The position numbers and the translations under genes were made by a program. A stretch of 64,000 bases of DNA. It comes from Jaminaea rosea. Lineage: Eukaryota > Basidiomycota > Exobasidiomycetes > Microstromatales. Location of the stretch: assembly GCF_003144245.1 (NCBI RefSeq), contig NW_020289994.1, positions 1 through 64,000 of the forward strand, read 5' to 3'. The notes under the pieces are model-generated. The model made no database searches and was not told the DNA's origin. It saw only the letters and a program-made list of their open reading frames with translations. Positions 31,985-42,722 of the stretch are shown here, piece by piece (the first letter of the stretch is position 1; every line of letters begins with the position of its first letter).

Positions 31985-33349
31985 AGGTGGTGAGAAGGAA
32001 GCAGCGTGTGCGTGTGTGTGTCAGCAATAACCGTCCGTGAATAGGGAGGAAGGAGAGAGCGAGTAGAAGACGGAGTTGCGAGATGGGATGATGCGAGGCG
32101 AACAATGGTCACCAAGACGACGATGAAGGAGAAGTCGTGGGGCGATGTGGTGTTGGTGGTAGTTGTGGAGGCGGGCGCATTCAAGGTGCAAGAGGGCGGC
32201 AGGGTCACACAAGTCGGGCAATAGATGGGAGTCGAGGGGTCGTTGGGCAGCAAGATCACCGCAATGGGACGTCCAAAGCAGGGATTGAGCGAGCAGCGGG
32301 TTGGTTGCGCATCGAGGGAAGGTGAGGGGATCCAAGTCGACGGTCATTGAAGCAGGCACCACCTCTTCAATCGTCGTCGAGCCCCCTCTCTCCTCCTCTC
32401 GATGGTCCAATCAACACCTCACCAACTCCCAAGCTCTGGCTCTCTCCCTCAATCCCGTCCCGCCCATGCACCTCCCTCCTCCCTTCATACCTCGACCCCA
32501 TCTTCCCTACAACACGCCTTCTATCCCCGCCAAACCCCCCGTTCACCGCCGTCGCCTTTTCTCCCCATTCACTCTCTCCATCTCTCTCACCTTGTCAACT
32601 TTCTTCCCTTTTTGTCCTTCTCTCTCTCTCTCTCTTTTACACAGAAAACTCGCCTTTTCTCTCTCTCGATACACAGAAGAGGGTTGACAAGAGAGAGTCT
32701 CCTTCCCGCCCGCGTTGTGAGAGTAAGAGGCGATTGAAGTTTCATTGATGAGCACGATTCGCACGAGGGAGAGCAGAGCAGATCAGAGCAGAGCCGCGTC
32801 CGTCGAGCTCTCTCTAGGTGAGGATGTGTTGCTCTCTCTCCCTTGCGCGGGATTGAGCATAGTCACCGCCCCACCACCCAGTGCAGCTCTTCTTCTTCGA
32901 GTCGACAAGAAGGCACGCTTCTCCTCGTAGCAGGATCGCTTTCTTGTCTCTTCGTGCTCGACAGCACACATTTTCCGTCTCGCACACGTGACTTTATCGA
33001 TTGCTGGGAGCTCGACGTAGTCTAGACCTCGAGGACAAAGACGAGGGACGAACAAAGGAGTCAGATCTCCCCCCGCCTTCCCGCCGCGTTGGACTGGTTG
33101 GTTGGTTGGTCTGCGAGTCGAGCCGATTTGCCGCACCCGAGATCTCGAGAGGCTCGATTCGTGATCCATCCGTGACGCTTTTGCCAACCTTCAAGAGGGG
33201 CAAGACGGCACGCCAGCAAGCAAGCAAGCAGAGGAGAGAGAGAGAGCAACAGGGTCAGACAAGCACAAGAGCGAGGAGTGCTCGATCGAGATCGAGTCGC
33301 ATCAAGAGGCTATCGCATACAGCATCCAGGAAGCCTCACGATACCAGGC
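31985..33349. other. Gap between 14-3-3 and RCE1 genes, with long pyrimidine tract
   Basis: No gene seen in 1.36 kb. From about 32345 to 32690 the plus strand is dominated by C and T (runs such as CCTCCTCCC and CTCTCTCTCTCTC), giving a strongly strand-asymmetric stretch of about 350 bp. It is followed by GA/GCA-rich DNA at 33220-33260. The tract could be part of an upstream promoter for RCE1 or the far 3' flank of 14-3-3. Confidence 0.5.
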
Positions 33350-34641
33350 ATGTCCTCCTCCTCCGCGCACGGGGGACTTCCCCTCCCCATTCCCGCCCCT
33401 TCCCCCAGCCTCAACCTCCCAGCGTGGCTCCCCCCGCTGCACGCATCAGCCCTCACTCTGGGATATGTGGGTGCCTTCTACCTCTCACCCACGATCAGAA
33501 GATTACCAAAGGACGATGTGCGCGTTATGAGGAGTCGATTGAAGGTTGCTAGCATTGCTACTGCGTTGGGTGTCGCAGGTACAGGGTTGGTGCTTTGGAG
33601 GGGGTTGGGGGAGAAGGTGGTGGGTACTCGTGATAATGAGGTGACGAAAGTGGAGCGATGCTCGAGGCTCACCTGCTATATGCTCTCGCGCAGCACCCTA
33701 TCATCCGTCTCCCACAGGTGCTCCTCATGCTCGGCCTGCCCCTGCCATATAGCGTACCTACGGCTCTCACCTCCTCTTGGCTCCCACTCAAGCCCGGCCT
33801 TTGGGAATTTCTGAGCTCGCACCTCCTTCCTGCCATTCTATATCCCTTGAGCCTAACGGCGTCCCTCTTCCTCGGCCCGCTCTACGTCGAGTGGTTGGAG
33901 GGAACACTCCCCCTTCCAGGGTGGGCATCGAGGCACGTCCCTGGTGAGAAAAGCAACAGCAAGGGGAGAAACGCTCCCTCGGCAACGCCCTCAGCGTGGG
34001 GGAAAGCGAAAGCCTGGCTCAAGGACTGGTGTAACCTCCACGGCCTACGCAATTTTGTCGTCGGTCCCACAACAGAAGAGCTCATCTGGCGCAGCTGCAT
34101 CCTCTCCGTCTCGTACCACTCTGTCCCTCGACCCTCCTACGCCTGGCTGATCTTCGGCACTCCTCTCTACTTCGGCTTGGCGCATCTGCATCACTTTTAC
34201 CAGTCTTACTACCTCGAGAAGAGGGGGATCAAGTTTGCGGCATTGCAGGCGGGCGTGCAGTTTGCGTACACGACCTTGTTCGGGTGGTATGCTAATTGGC
34301 TTTGGTTGAGGACGGGAAGTATGATTGGGCCGCTGGCTGCTCATGTCTTCTGTAATGTGATGGGACTGCCCAACCCGTGGGGGGCGGCGAGGGATCATCC
34401 GGAGAGGAAGAGGGGTGAGTCTTGGCAGCGAGGGCGAGGGCGAGATGACGAGATGGAGATGAAGATGCCATTCGAGCTACAACACGCGCTGACTGCCTCG
34501 TGCTCCTCTCCTCCCTCCCCAACGTTGCCGCCACAAGCCATCTTCGCGGCGCATATAGCGGGGATAGGCCTCTTCGCCGCGAATGTGGTGAGCATGACTC
34601 GACCTGAGCTGTTCGGAGGAAGTCTGTATTGGCGGCAATAA
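33350..34641 (+). CDS. RCE1: CAAX prenyl protease 2 (RCE1)
   Basis: ER membrane protease that removes the last three residues of prenylated CAAX proteins such as Ras and mating pheromones. Three exons: 33350-33619, 33694-34414, 34538-34641 (364 aa). The catalytic blocks of the ABI/RCE1 family are present: VGPTTEELIWRSC (EExxxR, about 217), FGLAHLHHFYQ (about 253) and AAHVFCNVMGLP (HxxxN, about 305). QFAYTTLFGWYANWLWLRTG is a further RCE1 block, and several hydrophobic helices surround them. Intron 1 has two in-frame acceptors 24 nt apart (after 33693 or after 33717), so eight residues, HPIIRLPQ, are uncertain. Intron 2 uses an AAG acceptor. Family assignment is secure. Confidence 0.92.
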
Positions 34642-34919
34642 GACATCTCATTCGTGTGTGCGTGTGCTCGGTGTGAAGCGTCGCCGTTTGTTCGCCTTGT
34701 CTGTCCATTGGCGCAACCACGGCCTTGGACCCCGGCCCGTGCGAGCGACGGAGAGGGCGGCGGCAAGTCGAGGCGGCGGCGTCGTCGAGGAGCGGCGCGA
34801 GGGATCCTTTGTTCCTCGCTCTCTAAGGCACCGTCCCTCTCTGGACCTCACCTCACTTCACCTCATCTCACGTCTTTCCCTTCTCTTTCTGTCGGCGCTC
34901 ATCGCTCACGCTCACCGCA

Positions 34920-37900
34920 ATGGCGTCGTTCGCCACCATGGCTTCGGGCTCGGGCTCCTCGAACAGCACCAACATGAAGGGCCTTGTCTCGTACATTGCT
35001 GCGCTGCGTCAGGCCAGGCATCGTGAGGCAGAGGAGAAGGTCGTCAGGCAGGAGATGGCACATATTCGACAGCAGTTTAGGCAGCAACTGAATGGATATC
35101 AGAAGAAGAAGTACTTGAGCAAGGTGAGAGGGCGCAGATCGTGTCGGAGGGAAAGAGGAGATGCTGATGACTGCCCTTTGTGCTGCGCTGTGCGACCAGG
35201 TCTGCTTCACCTACATTCTCGTGAGTATATGTGCACATCGACGAATGCTCAATCTACCCTCACAGCTCACTTCTTCCTTCCTCCCTTCGTGCGCGCGCAG
35301 GGCTACGAAGTCGACGTGGGTCACATGGAAGCGGTCAACCTCATCGCCTCGTCAAAGTACTCGGAGAAACAGATTGGCTACCTGGCCCTCACTCTCCTCA
35401 TGCACGAGAACTCGGACCTCATCCGCCTCGTAGTCAACTCGATACGTAAAGACCTCGATGACTTGAACGAGGTGCACAATTGTCTCGCCCTCCACGCAAT
35501 CGCCAACATTGGCGGATCAGAAATGGCAGAGACGCTTGCCCCTGACGTTCATCGCTTGCTCATCTCGCCCACATCGAGGTCCTTTGTCAAGAAGAAAGCG
35601 GCACTGACCCTGCTGCGACTCTATCGCAAGAGCCCTGAGGCCCTTTCAGATGTGCCAGACTGGGCTGCGCGCATCGTAGCCATTATGGACGACGACGACT
35701 TGGGCGTGGCGACGGCTGTTGCCAGCCTGGTCATGACAATGGCTCAGGACCACCCCGACGCATTCGCCAACGCCTACCCAAAGGCAGTGGACCGCCTCGC
35801 AAAAATCATCGTAGAGGAGGACTACTCGGAGGACTACCTCTACTACAAGGTCCCCGCCCCCTGGCTCCAAGTCAAGCTCTTGCGCCTCCTCCAGTACTGG
35901 CCCGCCTCCGATGACGAAACAATCAAGGCTACGATCCACAATGTCCTCGATCACATTGTTCAGAACTCGCAAAACACGCCAAAGAATGTGCAGCGCAACA
36001 ATGCCCAGAATGCCATCCTTTTCGAAGCCATCAACCTCGCCATCCACCTCGACACCGAGTCCGCCGTAGTAGCCAAGGCCTCGGTCCTGCTGGGCAAATT
36101 CATCCTCTCCCGCGAGACCAATGTACGCTATCTCGGCCTAGACACCATGGCCCACCTGGCAGCGTGCGTTGAGTCCCTCGAGCCCATCAAGATGCACCAA
36201 AAGACGATCATGCATTCCCTCCGCGACCGCGACATCTCTGTCCGTCGCCGCGGATTGGACCTCCTTTACTCGATGTGCGACGTCGACAACGCACGCAGCA
36301 TCGTCGGCGAAATGCTGCGCTACCTCCAGGTGGCGGACTATGCGCTTCGCGAGGAGCTAGTACTCAAGATTGCAATCCTGACGGAAAAGTTCGCCACCGA
36401 GTACGCGTGGTACGTGGATACCATCCTGCAGCTGATCAGCAGCGCGGGCGATCATGTAGGCGAGGAGGTATGGTTTCGCGTCGTCCAGATCGTGACGAAC
36501 AACGAAGACGTGCAGGAATATGCGGCCACCAAGGCTTATGAGCACTTACAGTCCAGCTCATGCCACGAGAACCTCATCAAGGTAGGAGGGTACGTCCTGG
36601 GCGAGTATGGCCATCTGATTGCCAACAATCCAGGCGCGTCGCCTATCGAGCAGTTCCATGCGCTCCACTCGCGCTCCCACCTCTGCTCTCAACCGACTCG
36701 AGCCCTTCTGCTGTCCACCTACGTGAAATGGCTCAACCTCTTCCCAGAGATACGCGAACAACTCCTCTACGTCCTCAAGCGCTACACGCACGTACTCGAC
36801 TCGGAACTACAGCAACGCGCGTGCGAGTACGTGGCCTTAGCTGAACGTCCCGACGGGTCGGACGAGCTCCTCCAGGCCGTGTGCGATGAGATGCCCCCTT
36901 TCCCAGAGAAGAGCTCTCTACTGCTGGGCAGGCTTCAGAAGAAGCATGGGGACACGAACGATAAGCGCACGTGGATCATTGGGGGTAAGGAGGTGAATCG
37001 CAATAGGGATGAGGCGAGGCTGGAGTCGTTGAGGAGGGGACCGGCCAATGGGGGTGCGATGCCCACCACAAAGGCCGCGGGGGCTGCTGCGCCACCCTCT
37101 GTGATCCCCGCTGGGGGCCAGCAGAGCAATGGAGCTGGAATTGACGACATCATGGCTGGGCTGGAGGGGCTGGACATGAGCGTTCAGCCTGGTGGGGTGG
37201 GCGTCACCAATGGGATGGGAGAGAACGGTGGCGAGGCGGGAGAGTCGAGCTATACGGCTCGGGCACCGCTCATCGACCATGGCGGTGACGGCGAAGAAAG
37301 CGCAGATCGAACCGCCAGCAGCATCAAGCCCACCACAACCGGCGTCGGCGTAGCTGCTCCCAGCTCCTCATCCGCCGCGCCACCCCTCGTCTTCCCCCCA
37401 TCCATCACCAAGTCCTATCTCAAGACCGCCTTCAGCAACGAAGGTGTCCTCTACGAGGACGGCTCACTCCAAATTGGCCTCAAGACCGAATTCCACGGCT
37501 CACGGGGCCGCCTTGCCCTCTATTTGGGCAACAAGATCAGCGTGGGCTTCACCTCCCTCTCCCTTCGTGTGCGCCCGCACCCTGAAGAGCCGGACGTGGC
37601 CAATCCGGCCATCAAGGCCAGCATGTCCAAGCTTCCCCCCTCGAGCCTGGGCGCAATGACCCAAATCCAGCAAGTGGTCGACGTGAGCTGTCGCGGCGTA
37701 GCAACGTATCCTCCCTTGCTCCATGTAGAGTACCTGGCCGGATCACTCCAGTCCTTGGTCCTGCCCCTGCCCGTGCCCATGAGCAAGTTCATCTCCCCCG
37801 TCCCTCCTGGCTCCCTCGGTGGGCCTGCACAGTTCTTTGAGCGCTGGAAGGCCCTAGAGGGGGAGGGTAGACAGGCTCAACGCGTCTTTGGTGGATTTAA

Positions 37901-38282
37901 GCTCAGTAGGGAGACGAAGAGTGGTGTGGATGAAGGTAGGATGCGAAGAGTTGTTGAGAAGGGGTTGAGGTTGGGTTTACTAGAGGGGATTGACCCCAAG
38001 AGCGAGAATGTCGTGGCTGCAGGGCTTTGGTATTGTGATGAAGCGACGACCGAGGTGGGAGGGGGTACGACGACGAGCACTGCTAGTAAAGTGGGAATCT
38101 TGCTCCGACTGGAGCCCAACGCTGCTGCGCGACAGTGTAGATGTACGGTAAGGAGTACGAGGGGGGATGTGAGCGCCGAAGTTGCCAGGCTGGTCGTGTG
38201 TGCGCTTGGTGGAGATGCGGGGTTGTTGTTGGATCTCAAGGGGGCGAGAGCGGGGGTAGAGGGGGCGCAGCCTGCTGCGTGA
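34920..38282 (+). CDS. APL3: AP-2 complex subunit alpha
   Basis: Large adaptin of the plasma-membrane clathrin adaptor, 1068 aa. Exons: 34920-35123, a 21-nt microexon 35200-35220 and 35301-38282. The start is [25 protein letters not shown]; then [32 protein letters not shown] is assembled across the microexon and matches alpha-adaptin ([28 protein letters not shown] in animals). The trunk solenoid runs to about residue 620 with [40 protein letters not shown] and [19 protein letters not shown]. A Gly/Ala/Ser hinge at about 680-780 is followed by the ear domain. AP-2 selects cargo and phosphoinositides during endocytosis; in fungi it also serves polarity. Its 3' end is 187 bp from the convergent clathrin light chain gene. 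Confidence 0.96.
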   Translation: [1120 protein letters not shown]

Positions 38283-38469
38283 GGGTAAGGAGGGACACCA
38301 CGGAGGGACGATGCTACTGCTGCTGCTGCTGCTTCTTTTCTCTTGTCGATACGTAGGCGAGGATGGGCTAGAGATGAATTTTGTATATCACAGTGAGAGA
38401 AAGAGTGTGTATGCGCATGCGCACCCGCACGGTTTGGAGTGGCCAAGAGCGTACAATAACGAAGCGCAC

Positions 38470-39497
38470 CTAGTAGCCGCCAGCAGCCGGCGCCGTCTGT
38501 CCCTCTCGACGGAGGGAGAGGAGGATCTCTGCGCGGGAACCACGAAAAGGGCGAGGTGACGTGTCAGTTCCCTTGATGATCTCGCACTTGATTCCACCAG
38601 ATGGAGCCCGCGCCCACTCACCCCTATATCTGGCCAAATCCGTTCCCCCAGTAGGTGCGATAGTCTTACTCTGGCTATTCTCCAAACCCACAAGCTTCGT
38701 AACCCTATCCCACGTAGTCCCCTCGGCCAACTGCCTGTTCCTCATCTCCGTCTCTCGTGCCTCATCCTCCTTGTTCTTCTTGATGCTCTTCTCCTTCTTT
38801 GCATTGTACTCTCGATAGAATTCGTCAATGTCCCTCTCTGCTTTGGAGACTACTTCGCCCTTCTTGCGCTCAGCGGCCGCAGATCGTTGGGCGATGGAGT
38901 CTGCCTGCGCGTGACGCCAGGTACGAAGAGGTTCGGGCTCTTCTTCGTCGCTGAGATCGCCGCCGCCGTAGGGGTCTGAGGCGAGGGGGGCGTTGTAGGT
39001 GGGACCGGAGCGAGAGGTGGGACGGTCAGTGGATGTCATGGGGGGAGCCATGTAGCCGTTTGACTGGCGAGAGGCGCGGGACGAAGATGTCAGGTCAGAT
39101 TCGTTGCAAGCAAGCATTATTGCAGCGCTGCTCTCAATCTGCATCGACTCACGGTGCTCTGCATGGTAGCAGCAGGCTGCTCAACCTCGACGGGCGTAGC
39201 CAGATCCGGGTCGTCCAACTCGGGGAAATTGCTCTCAAATGCCTCCTTGCTATGCTCTTCTGCAGAGGGACCTGCTGCTGCGGGTGCTGGCGCTGCTGCT
39301 GCTGCTGCTGCTGTTGAGGATCCACCACCACCAAGCAAGTCATCGTCATCTAGAGCATTGTTAGAGGCAGCAGCGGGGGCGGCCGCTGCGGAGGAAAGGA
39401 GGGCATCATCGCCGCCTGCTCCATCGAGGTCGGGGAATTTGGACACAAAGTCGCTCGTTGGGTCGGATTCGTTGCGCGTGCCGAAGTCGAAGGACAT
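38470..39497 (-). CDS. CLC1: Clathrin light chain
   Basis: 281 aa in three exons: 39497-39153, 39063-38622, 38528-38470. The N-terminal half is acidic and Ala-rich with two FPDLD/FPELDD motifs. The middle is the heavy-chain-binding coiled coil (SKAERDIDEFYREYNAKKEKS), followed by WDRVTKLVGLENSQ. The end, RYREILLSLRREGQTAPAAGGY, is the family C-terminus. The last intron (38529-38621, 93 nt) has no stop and is a multiple of three, so a naive reading would insert 31 wrong residues; the GTGAGT donor, GCAG acceptor and the restored LLSLRREG block argue for splicing. It regulates clathrin lattice assembly. It shares a 384-bp divergent promoter with BET1. Confidence 0.95.
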
Positions 39498-39881
39498 GAT
39501 TGGTAGTTCAGTGGTGTTGGTGATGAGAAGGGAGGAAGAATGGTGTTGGCGATGAACGGTGAGTTGTGCGGTGCGGGCGTGCAGCCACTTGACAGGCGGG
39601 CGAGCGGGCGGGCGGGCCAAGTGAGTGAGACTGCCACGCGCACTCGCACTCGACTCGTGGCCAGCAGCCAGTCGTCGACTCCACTCCCGCGAGAGGGGAA
39701 CCAAGAGGCGGGCTGCGCTCAGGCCACGCATGCAAAAGCAGACAGAACCAACATCGGAGAGCAGAGCAGGGCAAAAGGTTCCACGTCGTCCTCAACCCAC
39801 GCCGGCGCCCCAGGTGCTACTGTCATCCTCTCTATCGCGTCCTTACGGCCCTCTTTTCATCGCCGCCTCGCCTCGCACACC
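39498..39881. promoter_or_regulatory. Shared divergent promoter of CLC1 and BET1
   Basis: A 384-bp gap between the starts of two diverging membrane-traffic genes. It includes a GGGCGGGC run at about 39596-39616. No recognised site can be named, but one region must drive both genes. Confidence 0.45.
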
Positions 39882-40631
39882 ATGTCCGCCCGCTCCCGCA
39901 CAGCTGGTGGGATAGCGGATCGTCATGCTCTCCTCTCCGCGTACGGCTATGGTGCTCCCCCTCCTGCCCAACCTCCTCTAGGTCGAACCGCTTCACCCTT
40001 TGAGGACCCTTACTCCCAACCTTCCTCCTCCAGCTCCTCCTCCTTACCTCCCAGATTTGACGCAAAGAAACACGACGACGCGCCGCCGCCGGCTGCAACG
40101 GGCAAGCCATGGGGTGGGTGGGGTACACAGTCCAGGTTGGCAGAACAGTTGGAAGAGGGCAATGATGCGAGGTTGGAGGGGTTGAGCGACCGGGTAAAGA
40201 TATTGAAGAATATCACAATGGGCATCGGACAGGAGGTTAGGGAGGGGACGGCCGATCTTAGCACGTTGGTGAGTCGCACCGGCCGAGAGAAGACATAACT
40301 TGGGAGACAGGCTCCCTCGCTGCGCGCCCTTAGATGGATGTATGCTAACAATGGAGAGTTCTCCCTCTCGCCCCGCGAACAGTCAGAAGCAATGTCCAAC
40401 GCCGGAGCTCTATTGGGCAATACCTTTACGAAGATGAACAAGATGGCCAGGAGGCAAGGCGGTTGGTGGTGCAATATGATGTTGTTCCTCCTCTTCGTAT
40501 GCTGGTTGTTTGTGAGTAGCTCGCGAGGGCGGGGGGGGAAAAAATGCCCGTGTGTCGAGGGAGCATACTGACACGCATTGCTCGGCTCCTTCGTGCACGT
40601 ACAGGTCTTCCTCTGGTGGTGGAGAAGATGA
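39882..40631 (+). CDS. BET1: ER-Golgi v-SNARE, BET1 type
   Basis: Three exons: 39882-40268, 40383-40511, 40605-40631 (180 aa). The N-terminal 80 residues are Pro/Ser-rich and disordered. The Qc-type SNARE helix reads LEGLSDRVKILKNITMGIGQEV and continues over intron 1 into MSNAGALLGNTFTKMNKMARRQGG, with Gln at the central layer (GIGQEV). A single C-terminal anchor (MMLFLLFVCWLFVFLWWW) is completed by a 27-nt last exon ending WWWRR-stop. Bet1 drives fusion of COPII vesicles with the Golgi. The short last exon is supported by the family's very short lumenal tail and by a clean GTACAG acceptor. Confidence 0.92.
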
Positions 40632-42345
40632 GGAGGCGGCGCGCATATACACACGAGAGGGACAGGATAGGACAGGCCAATTTGGATACCCAATTCTTCA
40701 GCTGCAATGTCTGCTGTGACGAAGGCCAACTGAGAAGACGCTACAACCTGCTCCGACTCCGTCTTCTCCAAGAGCAGCGACGGACGTCCTGAACTTTGCG
40801 AGCAAAGGCGTCCCTTGCTCGGGACAGCATCCTGGCTCGCCAGGACAACCTCTTCAGCGCAGCCCTCGCATCGCTCATTGCTCAGGCTCGTCGAAGGCAA
40901 GACAGCGAGAGATACGACGACCAAAGGAGGGACCAAGGCTGCGATCGGTCAAGTTGCGAATGAAAATCTCGCTTGACTCACCGGCCACGCAAACGCAGCT
41001 GCTCTACGGTTGCGGCCAGGATTGCAGCCGGCTTCATCATCTCCTTCCATCGCTTCTTGGAGGGGAAAAGCGCCTAGAACCTCGATTGGACGCTGCAGAG
41101 CTGAGAGATAGCTCAGTTCGTCATCTGCAAGGGAATCGACTGGGTCAATGGCAATGAAGAGGACCTTCCTTGCCGCGTCAGGGTCTGTAGGAGGAAGGGC
41201 GCTCAAGAAGCAGCATGTACGGTCGGGCATTCGTCACGCGCATGGCGTCGACGATCAGGATCGAAGACGACGACGACGACGACGATCCATCATCCTCGCG
41301 CTGTAATTACATCCTTCGCACACGCCGTCGTCTCACCCGCACGCCCGCATAGAACAGCAAGCATCCATGGTAATCGTGATTGTGATCAAGGCGTGGAGAC
41401 GCCGAGCATGGTTCAAGGCCAGGCTGCACGCACTGCCTTATCGTCCGTCCTCGGGTATGGCGAGCGCCAAAAGGGCAATGGTACCACGATGACCCCTCTC
41501 TGCGTGTGCTCTGATTCTCTCGCCCATCCAAACAATCATTAATGTCGATGTCAATGCGCGTGCCACATCGCTCTGCTTTGTGCGTGCGATACGCCACGCG
41601 AGCTAGCTACCCTACGCACGCACGCACGCACACATAGCAAAGGGAAGATCGCAACGATCTGCGTAGCTAGACGGACAATACTGTGAACGAGGATGGGGTA
41701 GGGGGAGCAAACGGATGTCACGGTGCGGTGCGATGCGGCAGCGGCGGTTGAGACTTGTTGGTAAGACTACTGTTTGCTGTGCGTGCGTCTCAATCTTGCA
41801 GGCACGAGCGTAGCGTAGCGTTGTGCGCACGGCTCATCGATTGCTCATTTAGTGCTCACTCTGATTGGTGATGGTAGCAATGTCGAGTCGAGGCGAGTCG
41901 CGTCGCGTTGGGTTACCGTAGGCGACGGCGGTCACGGCGGCGACGGCAGTCCTCGGTCCTCGCGCTTGTGTGCAAGATTCGGATCGACATGACATGACAT
42001 GACCCTCGTCGACGTCCCTCCGCGGGGCTGGTGCTCCCTCCCCTTGGCCCTGAGCTGGAGCGGAGCGGAGCGGTCTTTTGGTCTCGGCCGTCGGCTGGCC
42101 TCGAGGGCCAAATCTCAAGTGCTTGGCAGACCTCGCAAAGGAGAAAAAAAGCGGCCGGCTGCAGGGCCGGCCTCGTCTGAGCTAGTGGGTGTAGGTCGAG
42201 ATTCATTTCATTCCTTATTCTCAATCAGTGCCCTGCCCATTTGTGCCGGTGGATTTTCGAGCTCAGGCACGACGTGGGTCCACGGTGATCCGTCGTTTCG
42301 CCGAGCTTATGGCAGGTTTGGCAGGTGGCGTGGGTGATTACCGTC

Positions 42346-42381
42346 CGAGCGTCGAGCATCGAGCGTCGAGCGTCGAGCGTG
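42346..42381 (+). repeat. GAGCGTC heptamer array, first
   Basis: Five 7-bp units (GAGCGTC with one GAGCATC variant). A related array lies about 375 bp downstream. Confidence 0.8.
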
Positions 42382-42722
42382 CGAACATACAGACACGCAC
42401 TGCGACGAAGGCGAAATGCACGCACGCACGTAGTGGACACGCGCACGCACGCACGCAGGCTGCCTCATCCTGCGTCGAATAAGGCAAGACGTCGAACGGA
42501 CAGGCGGAGGGACACGGCGCCTCCGCACCTCTCTCTCTCTCTCCTCAAGATTTTCGTCTCCTCTCGCAGGCTCTCGGCGCCGTTGCTCCGTACACCGGCG
42601 GGGGCTGCACAACTTTCCACCTGGGCTGTGTGTTTGTGCTGGTGGGAGAGAGGATGGAGGGGGGGAAGGGGGGAGGGGGACGGTGAAAATGCCCGATCGA
42701 CAAGCATTAGGGCCGAAGCTCC

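Noticed and set aside
40010-40936. 308-codon minus-strand frame crossing the whole BET1 gene
   Set aside because: It has no ATG start (TTG only), runs through BET1 exons and introns alike, and shows no family similarity over the BET1 part.
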